In this document: one piece after another, positions 25,873-33,962 of the stretch
How positions within the stretch are numbered: the stretch's first letter is position 1
Layout of the letters: the number at the start of each line of letters is the position of its first letter
DNA from: Clostridiales bacterium
GTDB taxonomy: Bacteria > Bacillota > Clostridia > Lachnospirales > Lachnospiraceae
Direction of reading: 5' to 3'
DNA length: 64,000 bases
Assembly (NCBI GenBank): GCA_012839295.1
Contig: DUNO01000033.1
Coordinates: 81,169-145,168 of the forward strand
Translations under genes and position numbers: made by a program
The notes under the pieces: model-generated
Seen by the model: only the letters and a program-made list of their open reading frames with translations
What the model was told of the DNA's origin: nothing
The model's database searches: none

Positions 25873-26502
25873 TTATTTTGTTCCGTAGATCCTGTCACCG
25901 GCATCACCAAGACCCGGAAGGATATAGCCTTTTTCATTCAGCCTTTCGTCAAGGCTTCCGATATAAATTTCAACATCAGGATGGATTTTTGTCAAACGTT
26001 CCACACCCTCCGGTGCGGCAATCAGACAGAGAAAATGAATTTTACCGATGCCCCTTTTCTTGAGAAGATCAATGGCTGCTACGGCAGAGCCTCCGGTTGC
26101 AAGCATCGGATCAACAACAAAGATCTCACGCTCGTCTGCATCCGAGGGGAGTTTGCAGAAATACTCAACAGGCTCTAAGGTCTCCTCATTGCGGTACAGA
26201 CCGATATGCCCAACCTTTGCACTTGGTATCAGGTTTAAGATGCCGTCGGCCATATGAAGGCCTGCACGAAGAATAGGAACGATACAAAGCTTCTTACCGG
26301 CAATTTCTTTTGCAATTGTTTTTACTAAGGGTGTTTCTATTTCAATGTCAGCAAGGGGAAGTTTTCTGGTAGCCTCATAGCAGATGAGCATTGCAACTTC
26401 TGAAACCAGGTCACGAAACTCCTTTGTTGTCGTGGTTTTGCGTCTCATAATTCCGAGCTTGTGTTGGATTAGTGGATGATCCATAATTATTACATTTGAC
26501 AT
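25873..26502 (-). CDS. upp: Uracil phosphoribosyltransferase
   Basis: 209 residues, normal length. Starts [20 protein letters not shown], has the PRPP-binding motif in [13 protein letters not shown] and the C-terminal [16 protein letters not shown] uracil-binding segment. It makes UMP from uracil and PRPP in pyrimidine salvage, in the cytoplasm. TAGGTAGAAC-type upstream sequence contains an AGGAGG ribosome site. It stands alone on the - strand, convergent with galM, and a copy of the three-hairpin repeat lies about 185 bases upstream in the same orientation. Confidence 0.97.
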   Translation of the reverse strand: MSNVIIMDHPLIQHKLGIMRRKTTTTKEFRDLVSEVAMLICYEATRKLPLADIEIETPLVKTIAKEIAGKKLCIVPILRAGLHMADGILNLIPSAKVGHIGLYRNEETLEPVEYFCKLPSDADEREIFVVDPMLATGGSAVAAIDLLKKRGIGKIHFLCLIAAPEGVERLTKIHPDVEIYIGSLDERLNEKGYILPGLGDAGDRIYGTK

Positions 26503-26686
26503 TGTTCTACCTCCTGAATTTATTTTCTACATGGCAATTTTATTTTCGCCAAATTATCCAACGATTATAATAACATATATTAATACCTAAGAAAAGAAAA
26601 AAATACTTATTTTATTTGTTATTCTGCGGGATTTATTTCCAGGGGGCCTGTGAGGGGCTGAGAACATATTTGTACTGAAAGAACAT

Positions 26687-26787
26687 ATTATAGGAAGCAG
26701 ATACGGCTTCCTATAATCGCGATGCACGGCGCAAGTACAGCGCCTTTTATGAGAAGTCAAAATACAACTTCTCATAACTTATATTTC
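26687..26787 (-). repeat. Three-hairpin dispersed element, copy 2
   Basis: On the - strand: hairpin A (TTATGAGAAGTT with a matching AACTTCTCATAA-type arm), hairpin B (GGCGC / GCGCC, TGTACTT loop), then GTGCATC and hairpin C (ATTATAGGAAGC / GCTTCCTATAAT, 12 pairs). Order and B core match the tandem copies at 63850-64000. Confidence 0.8.
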
Positions 26788-26869
26788 GGGAAGACGCATT
26801 TAATTACGAAAGAATGTATTTCGTTCCATAGATGCGAACAAAGAAATGAAAGAAACCATATATTATAGT

Positions 26870-27086
26870 AAGATCTCCTGATGGATTTATCAATGGAGTT
26901 GATGCCGGTGTATTTACGGACATTTAAGCATGTTATAAAAGCTATCCCCAAAGCAGGGCAAAAAAATAAGACAGGAATGAACTGTCTTGGCTATGCTTTA
27001 CCCTGCAAAGGAACTCCTACCGGAACGGGCGTTATAAAAGAGGAGAAGCCCGGTAGAGGGGGGAGGGTAGCTGCCGGGCTTATTTT
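26870..27086 (+). ncRNA. Candidate structured small RNA with terminator
   Basis: GCAGGG (26953-26958) pairs with CCCTGC (27001-27006) around a seven-pair hairpin AAGACAG/CTGTCTT with an asymmetric bulge; a strong terminator (AAGCCCGGTAG / CTGCCGGGCTT, 27046-27081, then ATTTTAT) follows. No gene starts for another 460 bases. Family not recognised and promoter unclear. Confidence 0.35.
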
Positions 27087-27549
27087 ATGAAAAAAATTAT
27101 CTTGTAAGCAATATTAAGTTGTGGTACTTTCATCAGTTAATTGATGTAGCTTCTTAACTTATTTTTGATTATAAAGTACATATATGATGATTGTATGGAT
27201 ATATTATGAACAATTTGTTAATAAATCACCGGGTATTAAATTCATGTTTTGGCGTACAAAGGACATTATATTGAAATAAATTTGTCGTTTTATTCGTTAT
27301 AGGAAGTAACCTTATAAGGTTAATAAAAATTTACGTTGGTATTGGTAATAGAAACAATATTTGCTGAGGTTTATTTTAAGCTGAATGAGAATAATAGTAT
27401 TATGAAATGTAATAGGAAAGCAGAGTGCGTCTGAAGACACGCATTTCATAGGATAAGAAACTGGACAAAAAGAAAGTATTGTGGTATAAAAGTCAAATAA
27501 AAGGATTGCTTGCTAGATTTAGTTCATTGCTGTATAATGGAGGAATTTT

Positions 27550-28008
27550 ATGTCAAACGTATTTAAAAAGTTAATTAGAAAAGAGCTTGGGGAAGCTGAA
27601 TATCGCCGGTATTCTTCTTATGTAAAACAGAATATGGAAACAAAAATAAGCGACAGTAAGACCATATATGAAGATATGTATGAGAAGTTAAAATATAGAG
27701 ATATCAAATCCATTGCAAGGATGCATAACAGGTTAAATGATACGATGCTGCTGGCCTTCCGTATCAGCAAAAATTTCTTTTTAGCTTTTCTGTTTTATTT
27801 ATCTGCCTCCATTTTTCTGATTGCGAAGGATCTGCAGCCCATGCTTACCGTGGCCGCCTTAATTATGATAAGTATTTGCTTCGTATATAAAGCCTACGAA
27901 TATATAACGAACAAATTCTGCTATATTGATGCACAGATCATCCTGGTATATAAAGCGGTGCTCGATAAAATCATCCTAAATGAACGCAAGGGTGCCAGTG
28001 AAAAGTAA
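27550..28008 (+). CDS. Hypothetical membrane protein
   Basis: 152 residues. A charged, helical N-terminal part of about 70 residues is followed by two hydrophobic spans (ISKNFFLAFLFYLSASIFLI and MLTVAALIMISICFVYKAY) and a basic C-terminus. ATG 27550 has an AATGGAGGAATTTT ribosome site. I do not recognise a family. The gene is isolated, with a gene-poor interval before it and the microcompartment operon after it. The end of the gene runs into a partial copy of the three-hairpin repeat. Both spans and start are clear, so it is probably a real gene. Confidence 0.75.
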   Translation: MSNVFKKLIRKELGEAEYRRYSSYVKQNMETKISDSKTIYEDMYEKLKYRDIKSIARMHNRLNDTMLLAFRISKNFFLAFLFYLSASIFLIAKDLQPMLTVAALIMISICFVYKAYEYITNKFCYIDAQIILVYKAVLDKIILNERKGASEK

Positions 28009-28053
28009 AAGGCACTGCCTTTGCGCCTTACATCCTAAATATATGATTAGGGC
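28007..28053 (+). repeat. Degenerate partial copy of the three-hairpin element
   Basis: AAAAGGCACTGCCTTTGCGCC followed by TTACATC resembles the hairpin B region of the copy at 63850 (AAAAGGCGCTGCATTTGCGCC, GTGCATC). A short CCTAA/TTAGG hairpin then takes the place of hairpin C. Hairpin A is absent or lost in the gene end. Confidence 0.4.
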
Positions 28054-28106
28054 GGCAAATGAGTGAGATTTAGGCTGTGAGGTGAATGTGAATTAAATAA
28101 GGAAAG

Positions 28107-28153
28107 AAAAGAAGGTATTTTGGAACGCAATGTCTGAGATACCTTCTTTTTCT
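28107..28153 (+). terminator. Terminator before the microcompartment operon
   Basis: AAAAGAAGGTA pairs perfectly with TACCTTCTTTT over a 22-nt loop, followed by TTCTT. It insulates the BMC operon from upstream transcription. Confidence 0.85.
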
Positions 28154-28178
28154 TGCATTGCAATTAATTTACATCTAA

Positions 28179-28289
28179 AACCAAAAGAAAACAAACAAAA
28201 ACAACATAAAAACAACGAATACATGTTGACAAAAGAGTGTAAAGAGGTTAGAATAAAGACAAACCAAAAGAAATCAAACCAAAACAACA
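28179..28289 (+). promoter_or_regulatory. Paired 28-bp operators flanking the microcompartment promoter
   Basis: Two near-identical 28-bp boxes, 28179-28206 and 28262-28289 (26 of 28 bases the same, core AACCAAAAGAAA then CAAAC then AAAACAACA). One lies upstream of -35 and one downstream of -10. The 83-bp offset equals eight helical turns. The likely ligand is the operon's own DeoR regulator, by DNA looping (inference). Confidence 0.7.
28226..28254 (+). promoter_or_regulatory. Main promoter of the microcompartment operon
   Basis: TTGACA (28226-28231), 17-base spacer, TAGAAT (28249-28254), about 70 bases before the first start codon. Confidence 0.85.
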
Positions 28290-28322
28290 AATTTTTAAGT
28301 AACACCTAATAGGAGGACATGT

Positions 28323-29120
28323 ATGAAGTCAGAGTACGAAATCAAAAAAGAAATTTGCGAGATAGGTAAAAGAATTTATAATAAGGGAATGGTTGCTTCT
28401 AACGACGGTAACATTTCCGTTAAGCTGAATGATAATGAATTCTTATGTACACCTACTGGCGTAAGCAAAGGTTTTATGACACCGGAGTATATCTGCAAGG
28501 TTGACAAGGACGGTAAAGTTCTTCAGGCAAACGGTAACTTCAAGCCTTCTTCAGAAATCAAGATGCATATGCGCGTTTACAAAGAAAGACCGGACGTCCA
28601 GTCTGTAGTACATGCCCATCCGATGTATGCAACAAGCTTTGCTATTGCGGGTATCCCCTTGACACAGCCCATCATGCCGGAAGCAGTTATCTCCCTTGGC
28701 TGCGTACCGATCGCTGAGTATGGCACACCTTCTACAGAAGAGATTCCTGATGCAGTGTCCAAGTACCTTCAGTACTATGATGCAGTATTGTTAGAGAACC
28801 ATGGTGCGTTAACCTTCTCTGATTCCCTGCTGTCAGCTTATCATAAGATGGAATCCGTAGAATTCTATGCGCAATTATTATATCTTTCCAAGCAGCTGGG
28901 CGGTCCCAAGGAATTATCCGATGCCCAGGTACAGAGATTGTACGAGATCCGCAGACAGTTCGGTATGACTGGAAAGCATCCTGCCGATCTTTGCGCTAAA
29001 GTAAATAAGGGTGGTACAAGCTGCCATAACTGTGGTGGTCATGGAGCAACAGAAGCAAAGACCGACGACATTGTTTCCGAAATTGCTAAGAAAGTAATTG
29101 AGCAGTTAGGTTTAAAATAA
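28323..29120 (+). CDS. fucA: Class II aldolase, L-fuculose-1-phosphate aldolase, with encapsulation tail
   Basis: 265 residues. The class II aldolase/adducin fold shows ASNDGNISVKL, TPTGVSKGFM, the zinc ligands in VVHAHPMYAT and LLENHGALTF. The enzyme splits L-fuculose-1-P into DHAP and L-lactaldehyde. After the catalytic domain (about residue 215) comes a linker with CHNCGGHG and a terminal amphipathic helix (DIVSEIAKKVIEQLGLK), a typical encapsulation peptide that should target it into the microcompartment. It is the first gene of the operon, directly after the operator-flanked promoter. AGGAGGACATGT supplies the ribosome site. Fuculose versus a related phosphoketose cannot be settled by sequence. 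Confidence 0.9.
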   Translation: MKSEYEIKKEICEIGKRIYNKGMVASNDGNISVKLNDNEFLCTPTGVSKGFMTPEYICKVDKDGKVLQANGNFKPSSEIKMHMRVYKERPDVQSVVHAHPMYATSFAIAGIPLTQPIMPEAVISLGCVPIAEYGTPSTEEIPDAVSKYLQYYDAVLLENHGALTFSDSLLSAYHKMESVEFYAQLLYLSKQLGGPKELSDAQVQRLYEIRRQFGMTGKHPADLCAKVNKGGTSCHNCGGHGATEAKTDDIVSEIAKKVIEQLGLK

Positions 29121-29171
29121 TCCATCTTCTCACAAGGTTTGAAGAAGACATCAATGAGGAGGTAAAAAGTG

Positions 29172-30566
29172 ATGGAGAATGAAGCACTACTCCAGGATAT
29201 TGTAAAGCAAGTAGTGAAAAAGCTGCAGGCAGAGACAGCGGGCGCCCCATCCGGCAGTAACGAGCTGGGCATCTTCGAGGATATGACGGAGGCCATTGAG
29301 GCTTCAATCAAGGCTCAGAAGGTTATGCAGAAGCTGACAATGGATGCAAGGGAAAGAATTATCAGCAATATCCGCAAGAAGACCATCGAGAATGCTGAAA
29401 TACTTGCTAAGATGGCAGTAGAAGAGACAGGCATGGGCAATGTCGGGGATAAGATCCTAAAGCACCAGCTTGCAGCAAATAAAACTCCGGGAACCGAGGA
29501 TATTACGACAACAGCCTGGTCCGGAGACAGGGGTCTGACCCTGGTTGAGATGGGACCCTTTGGTGTAATCGGGGCAATCACCCCATGCACTAACCCGAGT
29601 GAGACCATCATCTGCAACACCATTGGTATGATTGCCGGAGGTAATACGGTAGTATTTAATCCCCATCCGGCAGCAATCAGGACTTCCAAATATGCAGTAA
29701 GCATGTTGAATGAAGCATCCCTTGAGGTTGGCGGCCCTGCTAACATCGCAGTAACCGTCCAGAAGCCTACCATGGAAACCAGCAACATCATGTTAAAACA
29801 TAAGGCAATCCAGTTAATCGCAGCAACAGGCGGCCCTGGCGTTGTAACGACAGTCCTCTCTTCCGGCAAGCGTGGAATCGGTGCCGGTGCCGGTAATCCT
29901 CCGGTACTTGTGGATGACACGGCGGATATCCAGAAGGCAGCAGCTGATATCGTAAACGGATGTACCTTTGACAACAATCTTCCCTGTATTGCAGAAAAAG
30001 AAATTGTAGCCGTTGAAACCATTGTGGATGAATTAATTTACTTCTTAAAAGAGAACGGCTGCTACATGATTAATAAGGAAGAGCAGGAAAAGCTTACAGC
30101 TACAGTAATGATAAAAGGTGCGTTAAACAGAAAATGCGTCGGCAAGGATGCAATCACCCTGCTTTCCATGATTGGCATTGATGCACCAAAGGGAACACGC
30201 TGCATCATCTTTGAAGGAGAAAAGGAGCATCCTTTGATTGCAGAAGAGCTGATGATGCCGATCCTTGGTATTGTGAGGGCAAAGGATATTGACGATGCAA
30301 TTGAGAAAGCAGTATGGCTTGAGCATGGCAACCGCCATTCAGCCCACATGCATTCCAAGAATGTGGAAAACCTGACCAAGTTCGGCAAAGCAATCGACAC
30401 GGCAATCTTTGTAAAGAATGCCCCATCCTATGCAGCCTTAGGCTTTGGCGGGGAAGGCTTCTGTACCTTCACGATTGCCAGCAGGACGGGTGAAGGACTT
30501 ACTTCCGCAAGGACCTTTACAAAGGCGAGAAGATGTGTAATGTCAGACAGCTTATGCATTCGTTAG
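29172..30566 (+). CDS. pduP: CoA-acylating propionaldehyde dehydrogenase, PduP-like
   Basis: About 464 residues. Residues 1-19 (MENEALLQDIVKQVVKKLQ) form an amphipathic encapsulation helix followed by a flexible linker. The rest is an acylating aldehyde dehydrogenase: EMGPFGVIGAITPCTNPSET, GGPGVVTTVLSSGK, GAGAGNPPVLVD and the nucleophilic cysteine in FDNNLPCIAEKE. It oxidises propionaldehyde with NAD+ and CoA to propionyl-CoA inside the shell. I take ATG 29172 with GAGGAGG upstream; a GTG directly before it is in frame. It is second in the operon, between the aldolase and the alcohol dehydrogenase that recycles NADH. Confidence 0.94.
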   Translation: MENEALLQDIVKQVVKKLQAETAGAPSGSNELGIFEDMTEAIEASIKAQKVMQKLTMDARERIISNIRKKTIENAEILAKMAVEETGMGNVGDKILKHQLAANKTPGTEDITTTAWSGDRGLTLVEMGPFGVIGAITPCTNPSETIICNTIGMIAGGNTVVFNPHPAAIRTSKYAVSMLNEASLEVGGPANIAVTVQKPTMETSNIMLKHKAIQLIAATGGPGVVTTVLSSGKRGIGAGAGNPPVLVDDTADIQKAAADIVNGCTFDNNLPCIAEKEIVAVETIVDELIYFLKENGCYMINKEEQEKLTATVMIKGALNRKCVGKDAITLLSMIGIDAPKGTRCIIFEGEKEHPLIAEELMMPILGIVRAKDIDDAIEKAVWLEHGNRHSAHMHSKNVENLTKFGKAIDTAIFVKNAPSYAALGFGGEGFCTFTIASRTGEGLTSARTFTKARRCVMSDSLCIR

Positions 30567-30590
30567 ATTCGAAGCATTAAGAAGGAGGTA

Positions 30591-31817
30591 ATGATGGACA
30601 TTAATTCAGAAAAGATAGAAGATATAGTAAAGCAAGTACTCCAGGAGCTGGGACAGACGCCTGCTGGGAAAGAGGGCTGTAGCGGTAACTGCTCCCACAA
30701 ATCAAATGGTGGGATTCCAAAGACAAGCCGGGTGGCAATGTTAACGGGACTGGAGAAAATCGAGCTTCAGGAATATCCGATTCCAGAGCTTGGTGATGAC
30801 GATATCCTGGTTAAGGTAGAAGGCTGCGGTGTATGCGGTACGGATGCACATGAGTACAAAAGAGATCCCTTCGGTTTAATTCCTGTTGTATTAGGACATG
30901 AAGGTACCGGCGAGATCGTTAAGATGGGCAAGAACGTAAAGAAGGACAGTGCAGGCAAAGACCTTAAGGTTGGCGACAAAGTAGTTTCCTGTATGATCTT
31001 TAAGGATAACCCGGACATTACGATGTTCGACTTGAATAAGCAGAACGTTGGCGGCGCAGATGTATACGGACTTTTGCCGGATGACAGCACACATTTAAAT
31101 GGCTGGTTTGCCGATTATATCGTAATCCGCGGCGGATCAACAATTTTCAATGTCAGCGACCTGGATCTTGAGTCAAGAATCCTCATCGAGCCATGCGCAG
31201 TGTTGATCCATGCAGTGGAAAGGGCAAAAACCACTAACATCTTACGTTTCAACAGCAGAGTAGTAGTTCAGGGCTGTGGACCAATCGGTTTAATCTGTAT
31301 TGCAGTTCTCCGCACCATGGGTATTGAGAATATCGTAGCGGTGGACGGCGAAGAGAAGAGACTTGACTTTGCAAAAGAGATGGGCGCAACAAAAACAGTA
31401 AACTTCAAGGAACACAAGGGAATTGAAGCTCTGGCAGCAGCAATTGAAACAGCCTTTGGCGGTAAGCTTGCTGATTTCGCGTTCCAGTGTACAGGATCTC
31501 CGGCAGCACATTCCAATATCTATAAATTCATCCGCAGCGGCGGCGGTTTATGTGAACTTGGATTCTTCATCAATGGCGGGGATGCGACGATTAATCCCCA
31601 CTTTGATATCTGTGCAAAAGAGATTACAACCGTTGGCTCATGGGTATATACCTTAAGGGATTATGCCACAACCTTTGATTTCTTAAAGAGGGCAAAGGGA
31701 ATCGGATTACCGATGAACAAATTAATTACCCATAAATATCCCTTAGATAAGATCAATGATGCATACGTAACAAACCTGAAGATGGAAGGCTTGAAAGTAA
31801 CAGTTATAAATGAATGA
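30591..31817 (+). CDS. Zinc-type (MDR) alcohol dehydrogenase with encapsulation helix
   Basis: 408 residues. Residues 1-20 (MDINSEKIEDIVKQVLQEL) are an encapsulation-type helix and residues 30-45 a Cys/Gly-rich linker. The catalytic part is a medium-chain dehydrogenase: GCGVCGTDAHEY, GHEGTGEIV, Rossmann motif VVVQGCGPIGLICIAV. The usual four-cysteine structural zinc lobe is not evident, and the segment at 100-130 is variant. It probably reduces propionaldehyde to 1-propanol or lactaldehyde to propanediol and regenerates NAD+ within the compartment. This is not the iron-type PduQ of Salmonella. A GAAGGAGGTAATG site starts the gene, 24 bases after the preceding stop. Confidence 0.9.
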   Translation: MMDINSEKIEDIVKQVLQELGQTPAGKEGCSGNCSHKSNGGIPKTSRVAMLTGLEKIELQEYPIPELGDDDILVKVEGCGVCGTDAHEYKRDPFGLIPVVLGHEGTGEIVKMGKNVKKDSAGKDLKVGDKVVSCMIFKDNPDITMFDLNKQNVGGADVYGLLPDDSTHLNGWFADYIVIRGGSTIFNVSDLDLESRILIEPCAVLIHAVERAKTTNILRFNSRVVVQGCGPIGLICIAVLRTMGIENIVAVDGEEKRLDFAKEMGATKTVNFKEHKGIEALAAAIETAFGGKLADFAFQCTGSPAAHSNIYKFIRSGGGLCELGFFINGGDATINPHFDICAKEITTVGSWVYTLRDYATTFDFLKRAKGIGLPMNKLITHKYPLDKINDAYVTNLKMEGLKVTVINE

Positions 31818-31904
31818 ACCAATTAATTCGAAAATGAATTAGCTTGTTAACTCATTTGGAATAAGGAAAGCAAAACGAAAGTTAATGCTAGAATGGAGTA
31901 AATA

Positions 31905-32219
31905 ATGGGAAATGCAGTTGGCATAATTGAAGTTTTCGGACTTGTTACAGCTTTCGTGGCTTGTGATGCCGGATGCAAAGCGGCTAACGTAACGGTGGAA
32001 GCCTTTGACCGTAATAAGCCTGCGAATGCTGACAGTCTTCCGGTTCCACTCATTGTTACTGTAAAATTCCGCGGAAGCGTTGTTGATGTAAGGGCAGCAG
32101 TTGAAGCAGCACAGGAGGCGGCAAACCAATTGTCCGGAGTTATAACGACCCATGTTATCGCAGCGCCGGATCCGGCAATTGAGAAAATGCTTGCATTAAG
32201 TGGACTGGATAAAAGCTAA
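31905..32219 (+). CDS. BMC-H shell protein (first)
   Basis: 104 residues, a single BMC domain: GNAVGIIEVFGLVTAFVACDAGCKAANVTVEAFD, then KFRGSVVDVRAAVEAAQEAA and TTHVIAAPDPAIEKML. Hexamers of such proteins tile the shell facets. A short insertion (FDRNKPANADSLPVP) between beta strands and a poorly conserved pore region distinguish it from the two near-identical shell proteins downstream. Ribosome site is weak (GGAGTAAATAATG). It is fourth in the operon, about 85 bases after the alcohol dehydrogenase. Confidence 0.93.
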   Translation: MGNAVGIIEVFGLVTAFVACDAGCKAANVTVEAFDRNKPANADSLPVPLIVTVKFRGSVVDVRAAVEAAQEAANQLSGVITTHVIAAPDPAIEKMLALSGLDKS

Positions 32220-32316
32220 AAAATAGATTATAATGGATAAATACAAAAACTAGGGGAAAACCCCTTAAGGAAACCCCATCAGGGCGGCAAGGGTCACTTG
32301 ATGGAAAACATGATCA

Positions 32317-32373
32317 GGAGGAGAAATCCTCCAAAAAATCAGGAGGAGAAATCCTCCCCCAAAATCAGGAGGA
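32317..32373 (+). promoter_or_regulatory. Tandem Shine-Dalgarno-mimic hairpins before a shell gene
   Basis: ATCAGGAGGAGAAATCCTCC occurs at 32314 and again at 32339, each forming a GGAGGA/TCCTCC stem with GAAA loop, followed by a third ATCAGGAGGA (32365-32373) that is the real ribosome site of the gene at 32382. Confidence 0.8.
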
Positions 32374-32381
32374 TTAGTAAA

Positions 32382-32657
32382 ATGGCTCAGGAAGCATTAG
32401 GAATGGTTGAAACTAGAGGTCTTACAGCAGCGATTGAAGCAGCTGATGCAATGGTTAAGGCAGCAGAGGTAACTATGGTAGGAACAGAGAAGATCGGATC
32501 AGGCCTCGTAACAGTATTGGTTCGCGGAGATGTAGGTGCGGTTAAGGCAGCTACTGAGGTAGGGGCAGCGGCAGCTTCCAGATTAGGCGAGTTGGTTGCA
32601 ACACATGTCATTCCCAGACCTCACTCAGATGTTGAGAAAATTCTTCCGAAATTTTAA
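32382..32657 (+). CDS. BMC-H shell protein (second, major PduA/J-like)
   Basis: 91 residues, canonical BMC-H fold: [26 protein letters not shown], pore-lining [21 protein letters not shown], ending [18 protein letters not shown]. It resembles PduA/PduJ/EutM and is very close to the shell domain of the gene ending at 33762, implying recent duplication. I start it at ATG 32382, eight bases after GGAGGA; the frame is open back to 32298, but that stretch consists of the SD-mimic hairpin repeats and would give a meaningless basic N-terminus. It probably is a main facet protein. Confidence 0.93.
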   Translation: MAQEALGMVETRGLTAAIEAADAMVKAAEVTMVGTEKIGSGLVTVLVRGDVGAVKAATEVGAAAASRLGELVATHVIPRPHSDVEKILPKF

Positions 32658-32767
32658 GTTTCATAAGAACCCAGTTAACAAGTTGAAGGATAGGTAATTC
32701 GCTTGTAGAAACAAAGAATTTCCAGAAAACCTGTTAAGGTATATAAATCGAAAGGTATGGGTTACAG

Positions 32768-33079
32768 ATGAAATCATTAGGATTTATTGAAATTCCAAGT
32801 GTAACAGCCGCGGTAGATGCACTTGACATCATGTGCAAGACAGCGGATGTGGAATTCGTTACCTGGGAAAGGAAATTAGGCGGACGTCTCGTTACCATCA
32901 TTATACAAGGAGACGTAGCAGCTGTAAAAGAAGCAGTGGAAGTGGCTGCCAGTAAAGCGATGAAGCCTTGTGTACATGCAGTAATTCCAAATCCCCATGA
33001 AGAAACCATGAGAATAGTAAAGCTTAGTGCCAGCAGAATTCATGGGAAAGAATCAACGGATGACCTGATGGAGGTCTAG
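32768..33079 (+). CDS. BMC-H shell protein (third)
   Basis: 103 residues with one BMC domain starting KSLGFIEIPSVTAAVDALDIMCKTADVEFVTWERKLGG and continuing IIIQGDVAAVKEAVEVAA and VIPNPHEETMRIV. It has a distinct C-terminal extension of about 15 polar residues (SRIHGKESTDDLMEV). The pore-loop region KLGGRLV differs from the KIGSGLV of the two major proteins, so transport properties may differ. A GGTATGGGTTACAG region gives a modest ribosome site. It lies 110 bases after the second shell gene. Confidence 0.92.
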   Translation: MKSLGFIEIPSVTAAVDALDIMCKTADVEFVTWERKLGGRLVTIIIQGDVAAVKEAVEVAASKAMKPCVHAVIPNPHEETMRIVKLSASRIHGKESTDDLMEV

Positions 33080-33156
33080 GATCACGGATATCCGAAGGCA
33101 CTATAAAATGTCATGGTAATTTGTGCCGCCCTTGGTAGCGGCGGAATGGAGATAAT

Positions 33157-33762
33157 ATGGCAGATTCAAGAAAGCGTGGTGCAAAGAATAATTCTGGAAC
33201 ACCTGCAGCAGTATCAGCAAATGAAGCTACAAAAGAGGCAGTACAGGAAGTTAATAATGAAGTAAAAACCAATATAAGCAATGAAGTAAAAACCGACGTA
33301 AGTAATGAAGTAAAAACCAGTGTAAGTAAGAAAGCAAAAACCAAAGAAGCGACTAAAAAAGCTACAAAAGAGCAAAGACAGGAAACAAAGGACAGCATAG
33401 ACGAAGCAAAAAGTGAAGCAGTAACAACTACAAACAAAACCAATAACAAAGAAATAGCAAACGCTATCAAGGAGGAAAAGAAAATGGCTCAGGAAGCATT
33501 AGGAATGGTTGAAACAAGAGGTTTAGTAGCAGCAATCGAAGCAGCAGATGCTATGTTAAAGGCTGCAAACGTTACTTTGGTAGGAACAGAGAAAATCGGT
33601 TCCGGTCTCGTATCTGTTATGGTCAGAGGAGATGTAGGTGCAGTTAAGGCAGCGGTTGAATCAGGTGCAAACTCCGCATCCAAGCTTGGTGAATTAGTAG
33701 CTACACACGTAATCCCAAGACCTCATACTGATGTTGAGAAGATTCTTCCAGCTTTAAAATAA
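33157..33762 (+). CDS. BMC-H shell protein with long lysine/glutamate-rich N-terminal extension
   Basis: 201 residues in the full frame. Residues 1-109 are a low-complexity, charged, probably disordered or helical extension, including a 24-bp DNA repeat that encodes NEVKT-type octads four times (33256-33351). Residues 110-201 are a complete BMC-H domain nearly the same as the product of 32382-32657. ATG 33157 has TGGAG five bases upstream. A second start, ATG 33484, has a perfect AAGGAGG eight bases before it and would make the plain 92-residue shell protein. Both forms may be produced. In standard BMC-H proteins the N-terminus lies on the concave face, so the tail may coat the shell surface (inference). 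Confidence 0.85.
   Translation: MADSRKRGAKNNSGTPAAVSANEATKEAVQEVNNEVKTNISNEVKTDVSNEVKTSVSKKAKTKEATKKATKEQRQETKDSIDEAKSEAVTTTNKTNNKEIANAIKEEKKMAQEALGMVETRGLVAAIEAADAMLKAANVTLVGTEKIGSGLVSVMVRGDVGAVKAAVESGANSASKLGELVATHVIPRPHTDVEKILPALK
33469..33486 (+). promoter_or_regulatory. Internal ribosome binding site and start within the extended shell gene
   Basis: AAGGAGG (33469-33475), eight bases, ATG (33484-33486). The downstream product starts [14 protein letters not shown], the same as the product of 32382. Confidence 0.65.
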
Positions 33763-33840
33763 TTTAAACGTAGAATCAAATCAAGTGAGTCAACATATTG
33801 ATTCATCTTGTATACACTAATCGCTATTATAATAGTTATC

Positions 33841-33938
33841 TTTTATCAGGGCTGTTGCATGATTATCCTTTCCTAACAAGGCAGAGATGGTTGCGTAACA
33901 GCCTGAGATAAAAGGTTGAAGGAAAAACACTTTCAACC
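33841..33938 (+). promoter_or_regulatory. Two stable hairpins between shell gene and pduL
   Basis: TTTTATC and GGCTGTT (33841-33856) pair with AACAGCC and GATAAAA (33897-33913); next, GGTTGAA (33914-33920) pairs with TTCAACC (33932-33938). No T-run follows. Probably mRNA processing or stability elements. Confidence 0.6.
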
Positions 33939-33962
33939 TACTTATTCAGGTCTGTTCAATTT

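Larger units (their letters stand above)
26503..27549. other. Gene-poor interval of about 1 kb
   Basis: AT-rich. It contains the upp upstream region, a copy of the three-hairpin element (26687-26787), a possible terminator-ended small RNA (26870-27086) and a perfect 14-bp palindrome AACCTTATAAGGTT (about 27308). The only + frame of any length (26881-27090) lies across the RNA structures and has no convincing protein features. Confidence 0.6.

Noticed and set aside
26881..27090. 69-residue + frame as a gene
   Set aside because: Overlaps a hairpin and a terminator stem; no good ribosome site. Kept only as a possible RNA locus.
29315..30022. 235-residue - frame opposite the aldehyde dehydrogenase
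   Set aside because: Shadow of a well-supported gene; serine/valine-rich composition is typical of antisense frames in these codons.
32298..32381. N-terminal extension of the second BMC-H gene
   Set aside because: The extra codons are made of the SD-mimic hairpin repeats, and a much better start lies at 32382.
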